Source of the DNA: Spirochaeta isovalerica
GTDB lineage: Bacteria; Spirochaetota; Spirochaetia; DSM-2461
DNA length: 64,000 nt
Reading direction: 5' to 3'
NCBI RefSeq assembly: GCF_014207565.1
Contig: NZ_JACHGJ010000001.1
Span: 930,001-994,000 of the forward strand
The notes under the pieces are model-generated. The model ran no database searches, had not been told where the DNA came from, and worked only from the letters and a program-made list of their open reading frames with translations. The position numbers and the translations under genes are program-made. Positions 44,232-52,870 of this stretch are shown piece by piece. Within the stretch, counting starts at the first letter, position 1, and each line of letters opens with the position of its first letter.

Positions 44232-46358
44232 TCAATCCTTCATGGAGAGAGAAATGCGTCGTCTCTGAAGATCCACATCCAGAACGGTAACAGAGACCTT
44301 CTGCCCCACTTTTACGATATCGTTGGGATCTCTTATAAAAGTATCAGACAGGCAGCTTATGTGCACAAGCCCGTCCTGATGGACCCCTACATCGACAAAG
44401 GCGCCGAAAGCCGTCACGTTCGTCACGATACCCGGCAGACGCATACCCGGAGAAAGATCTTCGGGAACCGAAACCGTATCATCAAAACTGAAAAGCTCGA
44501 AACTGTCCCGGGGATCGCGTCCCGGCTGGGCCAGCTCATGCATGATATCTTTCAGAGTCGGCAGCCCGATGTCTCCGGAGACATATCTGTTCAGATCGAT
44601 TTTTTCTCTGAGATCTTTATCTCTCATCAGATCTTCGACGGAGCAGCCCTGATCTTTTGCCATCTGCTTCACCACGCCATAGCTCTCGGGATGGACGGCG
44701 CTTCTGTCCAGAACATTTTTACCGTCACTGATTTTCAGGAATCCGGCGGCCTGTTCGAAGACTTTCGGTCCGAGTCCCTTTACTTTTTTCAGATCCACAC
44801 GGCTTTTAAACGGCCCGTTTTCATTTCTGTGATCCACGATATTGGAAGCGATCCGGCCGTTGCATCCCGATACATAGGAAAGGAGCTGCGGGCTGGCTGT
44901 ATTGAGCTCGACGCCTACGGCGTTCACACAGCTGCTAACCGTATCATCGAGCGCCGATTTCAGCATTTTCTGATCCACATCGTGCTGATATTGGCCCACC
45001 CCGATTGATTTGGGATCGATTTTTACCAGCTCGGCCAGAGGATCCATAAGCCGTCGTCCGATCGAAACCGCACCGCGGACCGTTATATCATAATCGGGAA
45101 ACTCCTGCCTGGCGATTTCCGATGCGGAGTAGACTGAAGCACCGCTTTCGTTGACCATAATGACGGGAACGGTTTTACCGAAAGAGATTTTCCGGCAGAA
45201 AGCTTCCGCCTCGCGGCCTCCTGTACCATTGCCGACGGCTATGGCTTCAAAGCCGTATTTATCATAGAGTTTTTTCAGTATCCGTTCCGCTTCCCCCTCT
45301 TTGTTATAGGGAGCCAGGGGGTAGATCACTGTATGCTCCAGAAGCTTGCCCTGCCGGTTCAGGACGACCACCTTGCTTCCCGTCCTCAGTCCGGGGTCAA
45401 CCGCCAGAAGGGATTTCTGGCCCAGAGGCGGAGCGAGGAGCAGCTCCTTGAGGTTATCGGCAAAGACGGAGACGGCCTTCTCATCGGCTTTGAGTTTCAG
45501 TTCATGGCGCAATTCATTTTCCAGCGATGAAGAGAGCAGTCTTTTATAGGAATCCGATAGAGCCCCTTCAACAATTTCATTGGGACTATCTTTTCTATGG
45601 AAAAAGCTTTTGCGGATACGATCGAGAGAATCCTCTTCGTCGGGAAGGAAATGAGCCGTGAGAACTCCTTCGTTGACACCGCGGAGCACAGCGAGAATCC
45701 GGTGGGAAGGAGCTTTATTCACATTCTCAGTCCAATCGAAATAATCGTTGTACTTGGCCGCTTCCTTCTCTTTTTTCTTAACCAGACGGCTGGTGAACTG
45801 ACTGTTTCTTTTAAAATGGATTCTCAGATTTTCCCGGACTTCGCTGTTTTCATTAATTATTTCAGCGATGATATCCGAAGCGCCTTTCAGTGCCTCTTCT
45901 GACGAACCGACCCCTTTTTCCCTATCGATAAATGCTTCGGAATCCTTAATGGATCTGTACTTGCCATCGAGAAGCATTCGGGCCAAAGGCTCCAACCCCT
46001 TCTCTCTCGCTATGGATGCCCTGGTCTTTCTTTTCGGTTTGTAGGGCAGATAGATATCTTCCAGGGCAGCCATCGTCTGTGCAGCGGCAACAGCTTTTCC
46101 CAATTCTTCTGTAAATTGATCGGTTTCCTTCAATGACTTGATTATGGCAGCGGCTCTTTTATCCAGTTCTTTCAGCGATGAAAGGCCGTCGCGGATGGCT
46201 ATGATCTGGACCTCATCGAGCCCTCCGGTTCTCTCTTTTCTGTACCGGGCGATAAAAGGAACTGTAGCATCCTCATCGAGAAGTTCAATTGTATTGGCAA
46301 CGCCTTTTAATGGGAGATTAAGTTTGGCTGATAGTATTTTTCCGTAGTCTTTTTCCAT
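44232..46358 (-). CDS. tex: Tex-family S1 RNA-binding protein
   Basis: 708 residues from ATG 46358 (a longer frame reaches 46397 without better support). Motifs: the N-terminal VPFIARYRKERTGGLDEVQI, the YqgF-like core LLAVDPGLRTGSKVVVL, the helix-hairpin-helix region DLKKVKGLGPKVFEQAAGF, and the C-terminal S1 domain GIVTNVTAFGAFVDVGVHQDG. It is a nucleic-acid-binding, transcription-associated protein. It leads a message with yhhQ, a membrane protein and a TetR gene. No clear ribosome site is seen. Confidence 0.94.
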   Translation of the reverse strand: MEKDYGKILSAKLNLPLKGVANTIELLDEDATVPFIARYRKERTGGLDEVQIIAIRDGLSSLKELDKRAAAIIKSLKETDQFTEELGKAVAAAQTMAALEDIYLPYKPKRKTRASIAREKGLEPLARMLLDGKYRSIKDSEAFIDREKGVGSSEEALKGASDIIAEIINENSEVRENLRIHFKRNSQFTSRLVKKKEKEAAKYNDYFDWTENVNKAPSHRILAVLRGVNEGVLTAHFLPDEEDSLDRIRKSFFHRKDSPNEIVEGALSDSYKRLLSSSLENELRHELKLKADEKAVSVFADNLKELLLAPPLGQKSLLAVDPGLRTGSKVVVLNRQGKLLEHTVIYPLAPYNKEGEAERILKKLYDKYGFEAIAVGNGTGGREAEAFCRKISFGKTVPVIMVNESGASVYSASEIARQEFPDYDITVRGAVSIGRRLMDPLAELVKIDPKSIGVGQYQHDVDQKMLKSALDDTVSSCVNAVGVELNTASPQLLSYVSGCNGRIASNIVDHRNENGPFKSRVDLKKVKGLGPKVFEQAAGFLKISDGKNVLDRSAVHPESYGVVKQMAKDQGCSVEDLMRDKDLREKIDLNRYVSGDIGLPTLKDIMHELAQPGRDPRDSFELFSFDDTVSVPEDLSPGMRLPGIVTNVTAFGAFVDVGVHQDGLVHISCLSDTFIRDPNDIVKVGQKVSVTVLDVDLQRRRISLSMKD

Positions 46359-46453
46359 AATGACGAGTATACAATTGTTAAGGAGAAAGGTCATCATGAA
46401 AATTTTTCTGAGATATGCTTATGTTAAAATGGCCTTAAACCATTATCCATCTA

Positions 46454-47734
46454 TTATGTGCGTCTTTTACTCTCATGGAGCGAGACGAGCCTGGTTGCCA
46501 GAATGCGGGAGAGCAGAATCCCGTAATAGGGTTTCTTCTTCATGGCGTTGATGAACTCTTCCTTGGTGATTTTCAGTAATTCTCCGGATTTTACGGCCTT
46601 TACGGTGGCGGATCTTTTGTTGTTGAGTAAAAAAGACATTTCACCTAGAAAAAGATCAGCGGGAGTCAGGGTGGAGACGGCAATTCCGTTTGCGATAATC
46701 TCATATTTCCCGGATACGATATAATAGAGGTAATTGGATTCGTCCCCCTGTGTAAACACCACTTCACCTTCTTTGAAAGAAACCTCATCCCGTCCGGAAA
46801 AGAAAGTCGGATACTCATTGCTCTTATGCTCCAGATGCTCCACATGGAAAGTGACTTCATTACCTTTGTCATTAAACTTAAGGTCTTTTAGATAATGCAT
46901 GGCCATAAGAATTCCTCTGCCATGCTGTTCATCGAGCCCCGCCTCGCCGGTTGTCGAGCGGTAATTCCGCCAATCGAATCCCTTTCCCTCATCGCGGATG
47001 GTAAAGGATGAGCCGTCGGGCGTAATGCGGTAATGGACGACCACTTTTCTGTTGCCGATTTCAGGGTCCTGGTTTTTCTGATTTATCAGATCGAAAATAT
47101 TGCCCTCTTTTTCCAGATAACGGGATTTCTCCTCAAAGGAAATGGAACAGTTGCCATGTTCAATGGCATTCATAAAAAGTTCCATGATAGCGATATAGAA
47201 ACCTTCTTTCCCTTCCGCATCGACCAGACCGGAATTATAGAGGAAATTGGCAATGAGGTTGGAATAGGTTATTAGATCGAAGGGATCGTTATTCAGAACG
47301 AAGTGCCCGGAAATTGATGAGCTGAGCAGAGAGTGAATCTCTCTCTGAAAAAGAACCCAGCGGTTGTTCCCGATGATTCTGAAAACCCTGGGCAGATTGA
47401 ACTCTAGTTTTGAAAAGGATATGAGCGTAACGATATTAATCCCTTTGAGGTTCTGAATGATTTCCCTCTCGTCGCTGGTGTTGTAAAGGATAATCGTGCC
47501 TCCGAAATGAAGCCAGGGATCTTTCCGGATGGATCTGAGAGCTTTGGAAGACTCCGTATCGGGGTCGTCGATGCAGATAATGTTTATGGAAGGCAGCTCA
47601 TAATTGAGAAATTGAACGAATTTATTGCAGTCATCGAAAAAGTTGCACTTGAAATCATCCATCCAGGTGCGGCAGTGTTCTTCAATAAGAAAATTGATCC
47701 TCTGATTACTGCTCAGTATTGCAATGTTACCCAT
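46454..47734 (-). CDS. Receiver-like + HATPase + cyclic-nucleotide-binding fusion
   Basis: 426 residues, soluble. Residues 1-125 resemble a degenerate receiver (INIICIDDPDT, GTIILYNTSDE). Residues 150-300 are an RsbW-type ATPase: MELFMNAIEHGNCS (N-box), DEGKGFDW (G1) and HGRGILMA (G2), without a HisKA helix. Residues 315-420 are a cNMP-binding domain (FSGRDEVSFKEGEVVFTQGD, LFLGEMSFLLNNKRSATVKA) with the phosphate-cassette place partly changed (GEMSFLLNNKRSATV). It might be an anti-sigma-like kinase controlled by a cyclic nucleotide. No anti-anti-sigma factor or sigma factor is adjacent. It lies alone between the nucleoside transporter and tex. Confidence 0.8.
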   Translation of the reverse strand: MGNIAILSSNQRINFLIEEHCRTWMDDFKCNFFDDCNKFVQFLNYELPSINIICIDDPDTESSKALRSIRKDPWLHFGGTIILYNTSDEREIIQNLKGINIVTLISFSKLEFNLPRVFRIIGNNRWVLFQREIHSLLSSSISGHFVLNNDPFDLITYSNLIANFLYNSGLVDAEGKEGFYIAIMELFMNAIEHGNCSISFEEKSRYLEKEGNIFDLINQKNQDPEIGNRKVVVHYRITPDGSSFTIRDEGKGFDWRNYRSTTGEAGLDEQHGRGILMAMHYLKDLKFNDKGNEVTFHVEHLEHKSNEYPTFFSGRDEVSFKEGEVVFTQGDESNYLYYIVSGKYEIIANGIAVSTLTPADLFLGEMSFLLNNKRSATVKAVKSGELLKITKEEFINAMKKKPYYGILLSRILATRLVSLHESKRRT

Positions 47735-47773
47735 ATTTTCATTTTAAGCTATAGAAGTTGGAACCGCTAATAA

Positions 47774-47800
47774 AAAAGACCCGGCCGAAACCGGGTCTTC
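47774..47800 (-). terminator. Intrinsic terminator of the nucleoside ABC operon
   Basis: Minus strand AAGACCCGG, TTTCGG loop, CCGGGTCTT then TTTT. It follows the last permease by about 20 bases. Confidence 0.88.
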
Positions 47801-47818
47801 TGAAAGAATATAAAGCCT

Positions 47819-48766
47819 TTATCGTTTTCCGTGTTCGAAGGGCTCTCCCGCGGCTTTGGGAGCCTGGGAAGATTTGGAGAAAAGAATCAGGGCAATAAGA
47901 GTTATGACATAGGGGAATACTTTAAGTATGATTCCCGGAATAACCTTGAATGCCGGAATTACCTGGGAAACGTTGGCAAGGGTACTGGCAAAACCGAAAA
48001 AGAAGGTTGCTCCCAGTATGCCCAGAGGCTTCCATTGTCCGAAGATCAGTGCTGCAAGAGCCAGGAATCCGAGACCGGCGACAGAACCGTTAAACTCTCC
48101 GGAATAGGTAACGATAATGACAGCTCCGCCGAGACCGGCGAAGGCTCCGGAAAACATGACGCCAATATAGCGGATAAAGTAAACGTTTACACCGGCTGCG
48201 TCAGCGGCATGGGGATGCTCGCCGCAGGCTCTCAGTCTCAAACCGAATGCTGTTTTATAGATAAGAAACCACGAGCCCAGAAGAATCAGCAATACCAGCC
48301 ATGTAGAAGCATATGTCTGGGTAAAGAACAGTTTTCCGATGACGGGAATCTTCGAAAGCAGCGGAACATTGAAACGGGTCAGCCCGCTTGTGATATGGAT
48401 ATTGCCGCTTCCCGTAATGGTTCTTGCGATAAATACTGTCAGCGCGCCGGCAATCATATTTATCGCCGTACCGCTTATAACCTGATTGGCATTGAGATTG
48501 ATACTCGCAAAAGCATGAAGCAGGGAAAAGATTGCTCCGATGATCATGGCCGCCAGAAGTCCAAGCCATATGGCGCCTTCGGGCATGATGGGCTGCAGAA
48601 CGGAAATTACGTAAGCGCTTGTAAAGGAGCCGACGACCATTAGCCCTTCGAGACCGATATTGACAACACCGCTCCGCTCGCTGAAAAGGCCGCCGAGAGA
48701 TGTAATGAGCAAAGGAATTGTAGCGGCGACAGCATATGGAAATATTTTAGCTATGAGTTCCCACAT
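47819..48766 (-). CDS. Nucleoside ABC transporter permease (second)
   Basis: 315 residues from ATG 48766 (GGAGG nine bases upstream; the longer frame to 48820 lies inside the upstream gene). It has about eight to nine spans. The BPD_transp_2 motif SERSGVVNIGLEGLMVVGSF (28-47) and the coupling loop RACGEHPHAADAAGV are typical of the NupQ/YufQ group. With the other permease and the ATPase it should import nucleosides across the inner membrane. It starts one base after the stop of the first permease. Confidence 0.9.
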   Translation of the reverse strand: MWELIAKIFPYAVAATIPLLITSLGGLFSERSGVVNIGLEGLMVVGSFTSAYVISVLQPIMPEGAIWLGLLAAMIIGAIFSLLHAFASINLNANQVISGTAINMIAGALTVFIARTITGSGNIHITSGLTRFNVPLLSKIPVIGKLFFTQTYASTWLVLLILLGSWFLIYKTAFGLRLRACGEHPHAADAAGVNVYFIRYIGVMFSGAFAGLGGAVIIVTYSGEFNGSVAGLGFLALAALIFGQWKPLGILGATFFFGFASTLANVSQVIPAFKVIPGIILKVFPYVITLIALILFSKSSQAPKAAGEPFEHGKR

Positions 48767-48767
48767 A

Positions 48768-49826
48768 TTAATTGCCCTCCTTTTTAAACTTCTTCCTGAT
48801 TGAGTCGATTGCCTTTTCAATCAGAACGCTGGTTGCGGCAAAATAGATGATTGTCGCAATAATTGTATCGCCGATTTCCGGCGGTATGGAGGTCATGGCA
48901 TTCATAAATCCCTTACCGGAGTGCAGTATGCCGAAGAAGATGGCGCTGACCAGAACACCATAAGGAGAGTTCGCTCCGAGAAGAGCAACGGCGATTCCGT
49001 CGAAACCGTAAGAGGGAAGAACCCCGATTTTCATGGTGTTGGCATAACCGATATAGAATGTCGCCCCGGCCAGACCGGCTAGTGCGCCGGAGATAACCAT
49101 GGAGAGCACGATATTCCGGTTAACTTTCATCCCGGCGTATTCGGCTGAGAAACGGTTATAACCAGCCGCTTTCAGCTCGAAACCGAGAACCGTACGGTTC
49201 AGAATGACAGCTATCAGCACGACTGCCAGAAGAGCCAGGAACAGCCCCAGATTTATCGACGAATCGTTAAAAAGTTCTGTCAGCCAGGGCGCTCTTAAGG
49301 AGGCTGCTTTGGAGATTGCTCTCGACTCGGTATCGTATGCCCCTTTAAAGAAAGAGGGGATGGTGTAGTAGATCGTCCAGTAGGCGATCCAGTTCATCAT
49401 AATGGTGGAAACGACCTCGTGAACATTGAAACGGGCTTTCAGCAGACCAGGAACCAGGGCCCAGAGACCGCCACCGACAAATGCCGCCGCAATAGCGACA
49501 AGAAGCACAACCGCTCTGGGAGCGTCAAGAGACAGCCCCACAGCTGTGGCGCAGAGACCTCCGAAAAGCATTTGACCGGAAGCACCGATATTAAAAAGCC
49601 CGGTTCTGAAAGCAAAGGCTACAGAAAGACCTGTTAAAATCAATGTGGTGGCAGTAGACAGAGTATCGCCTATCCTACCCACATTCATCAGTCCGCCGCG
49701 GAACAGATATGTAAATCCCATAAATGGATTATTACCGGTAAAAGCCATAAGTATGGCGCCGGCAATAAGTCCGAGCAATACGGAAATTAATCCGATCAGT
49801 ACTTGTTTGTTTATATGTAATTTCAA
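48768..49826 (-). CDS. Nucleoside ABC transporter permease (first)
   Basis: 352 residues with about eight spans. The motif FRTGLFNIGASGQMLFGGLC is that of NupP/YufP permeases, with LKAAGYNRFSAEYAGM as the coupling region. The C-terminus is basic (DSIRKKFKKEG). The start overlaps the ATPase stop by four bases. Confidence 0.9.
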   Translation of the reverse strand: MKLHINKQVLIGLISVLLGLIAGAILMAFTGNNPFMGFTYLFRGGLMNVGRIGDTLSTATTLILTGLSVAFAFRTGLFNIGASGQMLFGGLCATAVGLSLDAPRAVVLLVAIAAAFVGGGLWALVPGLLKARFNVHEVVSTIMMNWIAYWTIYYTIPSFFKGAYDTESRAISKAASLRAPWLTELFNDSSINLGLFLALLAVVLIAVILNRTVLGFELKAAGYNRFSAEYAGMKVNRNIVLSMVISGALAGLAGATFYIGYANTMKIGVLPSYGFDGIAVALLGANSPYGVLVSAIFFGILHSGKGFMNAMTSIPPEIGDTIIATIIYFAATSVLIEKAIDSIRKKFKKEGN

Positions 49827-51346
49827 GGATTCTCTCCTTTTCCGATACCGGCCATCATAAGACCGACTTCATTTTCATTTGTTTCCGAAGCCTTAACCAT
49901 TCCGACCAGTTCTCCGTGGTTGATAATGGCTATGCGGTCTGAAAGGTCAAGGATCTCATCGAGTTCGAGGGAAACGAGGAGAACTGCTTTTCCGCTGTCT
50001 CTCTGTTCCACGAGTCTTTTATGAATATATTCGATTGAACCAACATCGAGACCTCTGGTGGGCTGAACGGCTATGAGGAGATTGGGATTGTGGTCCACTT
50101 CCCTGCCGACGATTGCCTTCTGCTGGTTTCCTCCCGACATCGATCTTGTTATTGATACTGCCCCTTCGCCGGATCTGACATCGAAATCCTTGATAATCTT
50201 GTCGGCGTGTTTTCGGATCGCATCAAAATTGAGGAAACCGTTTTTCGAGTACGGAACCTTGTTGTAAATCTCCAGAACCATATTCTCTTCCAGAGAATAA
50301 TCGAGAACCAGACCGTGCTTATGCCTGTCTTCGGGAATGTGCGCCATTCCCGATTCGATTCTTTCTTTGATGGAACTGGAAGTAATATCCACATTATCCA
50401 GCTTGACGCTTCCAGATTCAATCTTTTTGAGGCCGGTCAGGGCTTCGACAAGTTCTGTCTGTCCGTTTCCATCTACTCCGGCCAGTCCGACGATTTCTCC
50501 GGCTCTGACTTGAAGAGAGAAATCTTTCAGTCCCATAACGCCGTGATTTCCCATTACCGAGAGCTTATCGATATCAAGAACGAGTTCTCCCGGTTCCTGA
50601 TCTTTTTTATCGACAGTAAAAGACACGACACGACCGACCATCATTTCAGCCATTTTGGCTTCGTTCGTATCGGCTACTTCTACTGTTCCGATCACCTTAC
50701 CTCTCCGGATAACCGTACAGCGATCTGCTGCAGCTTTTATCTCTTTGAGCTTATGAGTGATAAGAAGAATGGACTTGCCCTCTTCCGTAAGGTTTTTCAT
50801 TATCTTCATTAACTCCAGGATTTCCTGGGGTGTGAGTACCGCTGTAGGCTCATCAAATATAAGCACATCGGCATTGCGGTAAAGCATTTTAAGAATTTCG
50901 ACTCTCTGCTGCATACCGACTGAAACATCTTCAATCAGTGCGTCGGGGTTGACATCGAGTTTGTATTTTTCTGAAAGTTCCTTGATTCTTTTGGAAGCGG
51001 CTTTCAGATTGAGAGTCAGGCCCTGTCTCGGTTCAAGTCCGAGAATGATATTTTCCGTAACAGTAAAGTTGTGAACGAGTTTAAAGTGCTGGTGAACCAT
51101 ACCGATGCCCAGTTCATTGGCCATATTCGGGTTATTGATTGTAACTTCTTTACCGTTAATCCTGATCTGCCCTCTGTCGGGTTTGTACAGACCGAAAAGG
51201 ATACTCATCAGAGTTGATTTCCCGGCTCCGTTTTCTCCCAGAAGCGCGTGGATTTCCCCTTTCTTAAGATTGATTGAAATATCGTCATTGGCGACAATTC
51301 CGGGGAATTCTTTCCGGATATTATTCATCTCTACAACATATTCCAC
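49823..51346 (-). CDS. Nucleoside ABC transporter ATP-binding protein (two NBDs)
   Basis: 507 residues from GTG 51346. GGAGG (51357-51353) is six bases upstream; the TTG at 51352 would touch that site. NBD1 is complete: GENGAGKST, SVGMQQRVEIL, VLIFDEPT. NBD2 has the altered P-loop GVDGNGQTEL and the signature SGGNQQKAIVGRE, as is normal in the RbsA/NupO family. It powers the two permeases that follow. The upstream 300 bases hold four TCNGTTTCA sites and the bmpA terminator. Confidence 0.93.
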   Translation of the reverse strand: MEYVVEMNNIRKEFPGIVANDDISINLKKGEIHALLGENGAGKSTLMSILFGLYKPDRGQIRINGKEVTINNPNMANELGIGMVHQHFKLVHNFTVTENIILGLEPRQGLTLNLKAASKRIKELSEKYKLDVNPDALIEDVSVGMQQRVEILKMLYRNADVLIFDEPTAVLTPQEILELMKIMKNLTEEGKSILLITHKLKEIKAAADRCTVIRRGKVIGTVEVADTNEAKMAEMMVGRVVSFTVDKKDQEPGELVLDIDKLSVMGNHGVMGLKDFSLQVRAGEIVGLAGVDGNGQTELVEALTGLKKIESGSVKLDNVDITSSSIKERIESGMAHIPEDRHKHGLVLDYSLEENMVLEIYNKVPYSKNGFLNFDAIRKHADKIIKDFDVRSGEGAVSITRSMSGGNQQKAIVGREVDHNPNLLIAVQPTRGLDVGSIEYIHKRLVEQRDSGKAVLLVSLELDEILDLSDRIAIINHGELVGMVKASETNENEVGLMMAGIGKGENP

Positions 51347-51425
51347 GATCAACCTCCTTTTTTTAAAATTGTATTACTCTTTTTTAAATATGAAACAAAA
51401 CCGAACGGATAGCAAAACATATTAA

Positions 51426-51580
51426 TCTGTTTCACTTTCATACCGTAATGATCAGTTTCAATCTCTATACTTTCCGGTTTTTTAAATCGAGCGAGTCCTT
51501 GATTCCGTTTCAAACCTGATTACCGATGATTCACTGACAAAAAAAGTATGGTCAAAACATTTCAGCAACAGTGAAACCGA
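51426..51580. promoter_or_regulatory. Array of four TCNGTTTCA sites before the nucleoside ABC genes
   Basis: TCTGTTTCA at 51426-51434, TCAGTTTCA at 51452-51460, TCCGTTTCA at 51504-51512, and inverted TGAAACCGA at 51572-51580. The first three are spaced 26 and 52 bases, and flanking bases are partly alike (ATC before, TTTCATAC/TCTCTATAC after). They occupy the gap 51347-51652, which contains no gene. A regulator binding site is likely; the regulator is not identified. Confidence 0.5.
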
Positions 51581-51603
51581 AATAAACACGCCCGGTAACT
51601 GGC

Positions 51604-51632
51604 GAAAAAAAAGGGGTGTAACCACCCCTTTC
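51604..51632 (-). terminator. Intrinsic terminator of bmpA
   Basis: Minus strand GGGGTG, GTTA loop, CACCCC then eight T, 21 bases after the bmpA stop. It separates the binding protein from the rest of the transporter. Confidence 0.88.
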
Positions 51633-51652
51633 ATACATCTGTATCGATTAAA

Positions 51653-52738
51653 TTATTTAATCAGATTGCCCTGTTCTGCAGCGACAACGACTGAACCGTC
51701 CTGAAGCTTAGCAAATACTTTAGCAACTTCAGCTTCAACAGAAGCATCGAGGTTGGGGTTCTCTGCAGGGATACCGACACCATTGTTTTTTGCATCGAAA
51801 ATCAGAGTTTCTCCACCGGGGAAAGTTCCGTCGAGAACAGCTTTTACCATATCGTATGCTGCTACGTCGATTCTTTTCATTGCGGAAGTGATAACGACAG
51901 ATTTATTACCTTCGTAAACACCATCGGGGTACTGGTTAACGTCTACACCGATAACCCAGACTTTCTCTCCGGTTTTTACTCTGGATTTAGCTTCGTTGAT
52001 AACACCTACACCAACACCGCCGGCGGCAGCGAAGATAGCGTCAACACCTTTGTCATACATCTGGGCAGCAAGCTGCTGACCGGCGGCAACATCTGTAAAT
52101 GTTCCCTGGTAGATGATGTTTTCAGCGTTGAGTTTGATGTTTGTTCCGTTGTTTTTATTGGCGTATGCAACACCCTGCTGGAATCCCCAGTTGAATTTCT
52201 GAACAGCGGGAATTTCCATTCCGCCAATGAATCCCATTTCACCTTCTTTGATCTGAAGAGCGGCAGCGTATCCGGCGAGGAAACCTGACTCATGCTCAGA
52301 GAAGAAGATGGAAACAACGTTTTTCTCAGCTCTGAACTCGCTGTAGTCCGCGCTGTGGGGAGTTCCGTCGAGGATTACGAAGTTAGCTTCAGGCCATTTG
52401 TCCTGAGCCGCGAAGATAGCCGCTTCGAACTTGAATCCGGGAGTTACGATTGTAGTGAACCCGGCGTCGTAGAGGTTACCTATCTCTTTGAGATAATCAG
52501 CTTCTGTTTCACCTACGGGCTTGAGGTATTTAGTTGTAACGCCGAAATCTTTTTCAGCTTCCAGAATACCTTCCCATGTTCCCTGGTTGAAGGATTTGTC
52601 ATCGATAGTTCCTGAGTCAGTAACCATACCGACTTTGAGGGCAGGTGCAGCAGCACCGGAGTCACCCTGCTGGCCATTTGCGAAAGCAAAATTGGCAACA
52701 AGCATCATGGCGAGTAAAGCAACAATTACTTTTTTCAT
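51653..52738 (-). CDS. bmpA: BMP-family (PnrA/TmpC-like) nucleoside-binding protein
   Basis: 361 residues. It captures purine nucleosides for the ABC importer downstream. Seen: KVGMVTDSGTIDDKSFNQGTWEG (strand-loop with the conserved DSGTIDDKSFNQ), TIVTPGFKFEAAI, the central FIGGMEIPAVQKFNWGFQQG and a final GNKSVVITSAMKR-like hinge. The signal peptide MKKVIVALLAMMLVANFAFA lacks a lipobox cysteine, so this protein is probably a soluble periplasmic one, unlike Treponema TmpC/PnrA, which is a lipoprotein. A strong promoter and its own terminator allow higher expression than the membrane parts. Confidence 0.93.
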   Translation of the reverse strand: MKKVIVALLAMMLVANFAFANGQQGDSGAAAPALKVGMVTDSGTIDDKSFNQGTWEGILEAEKDFGVTTKYLKPVGETEADYLKEIGNLYDAGFTTIVTPGFKFEAAIFAAQDKWPEANFVILDGTPHSADYSEFRAEKNVVSIFFSEHESGFLAGYAAALQIKEGEMGFIGGMEIPAVQKFNWGFQQGVAYANKNNGTNIKLNAENIIYQGTFTDVAAGQQLAAQMYDKGVDAIFAAAGGVGVGVINEAKSRVKTGEKVWVIGVDVNQYPDGVYEGNKSVVITSAMKRIDVAAYDMVKAVLDGTFPGGETLIFDAKNNGVGIPAENPNLDASVEAEVAKVFAKLQDGSVVVAAEQGNLIK

Positions 52739-52776
52739 TTTAGCTCCTAATTCCTTTTTCTAATTTGACAACTTTA

Positions 52777-52805
52777 AATGTAGACCTAGTGATTGGGGTT
52801 GTCAA
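52777..52805 (-). promoter_or_regulatory. Near-consensus sigma70 promoter of bmpA
   Basis: Minus strand TTGACA (52805-52800), 17 bases, TACATT (52782-52777). An inverted repeat ATTGTC/GACAAT (52818-52838) lies just upstream of the -35 and could be an activator or repressor site. Confidence 0.75.
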
Positions 52806-52870
52806 GCAAAAAAACAGATTGTCAGACGATCAGACAATAGCGTTACCCTCAACAACCTGTCTTTCCCCTT

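Noticed and set aside
44361..45008. A 215-codon plus-strand frame inside tex
   Set aside because: Antisense to conserved Tex motifs and without start signals.
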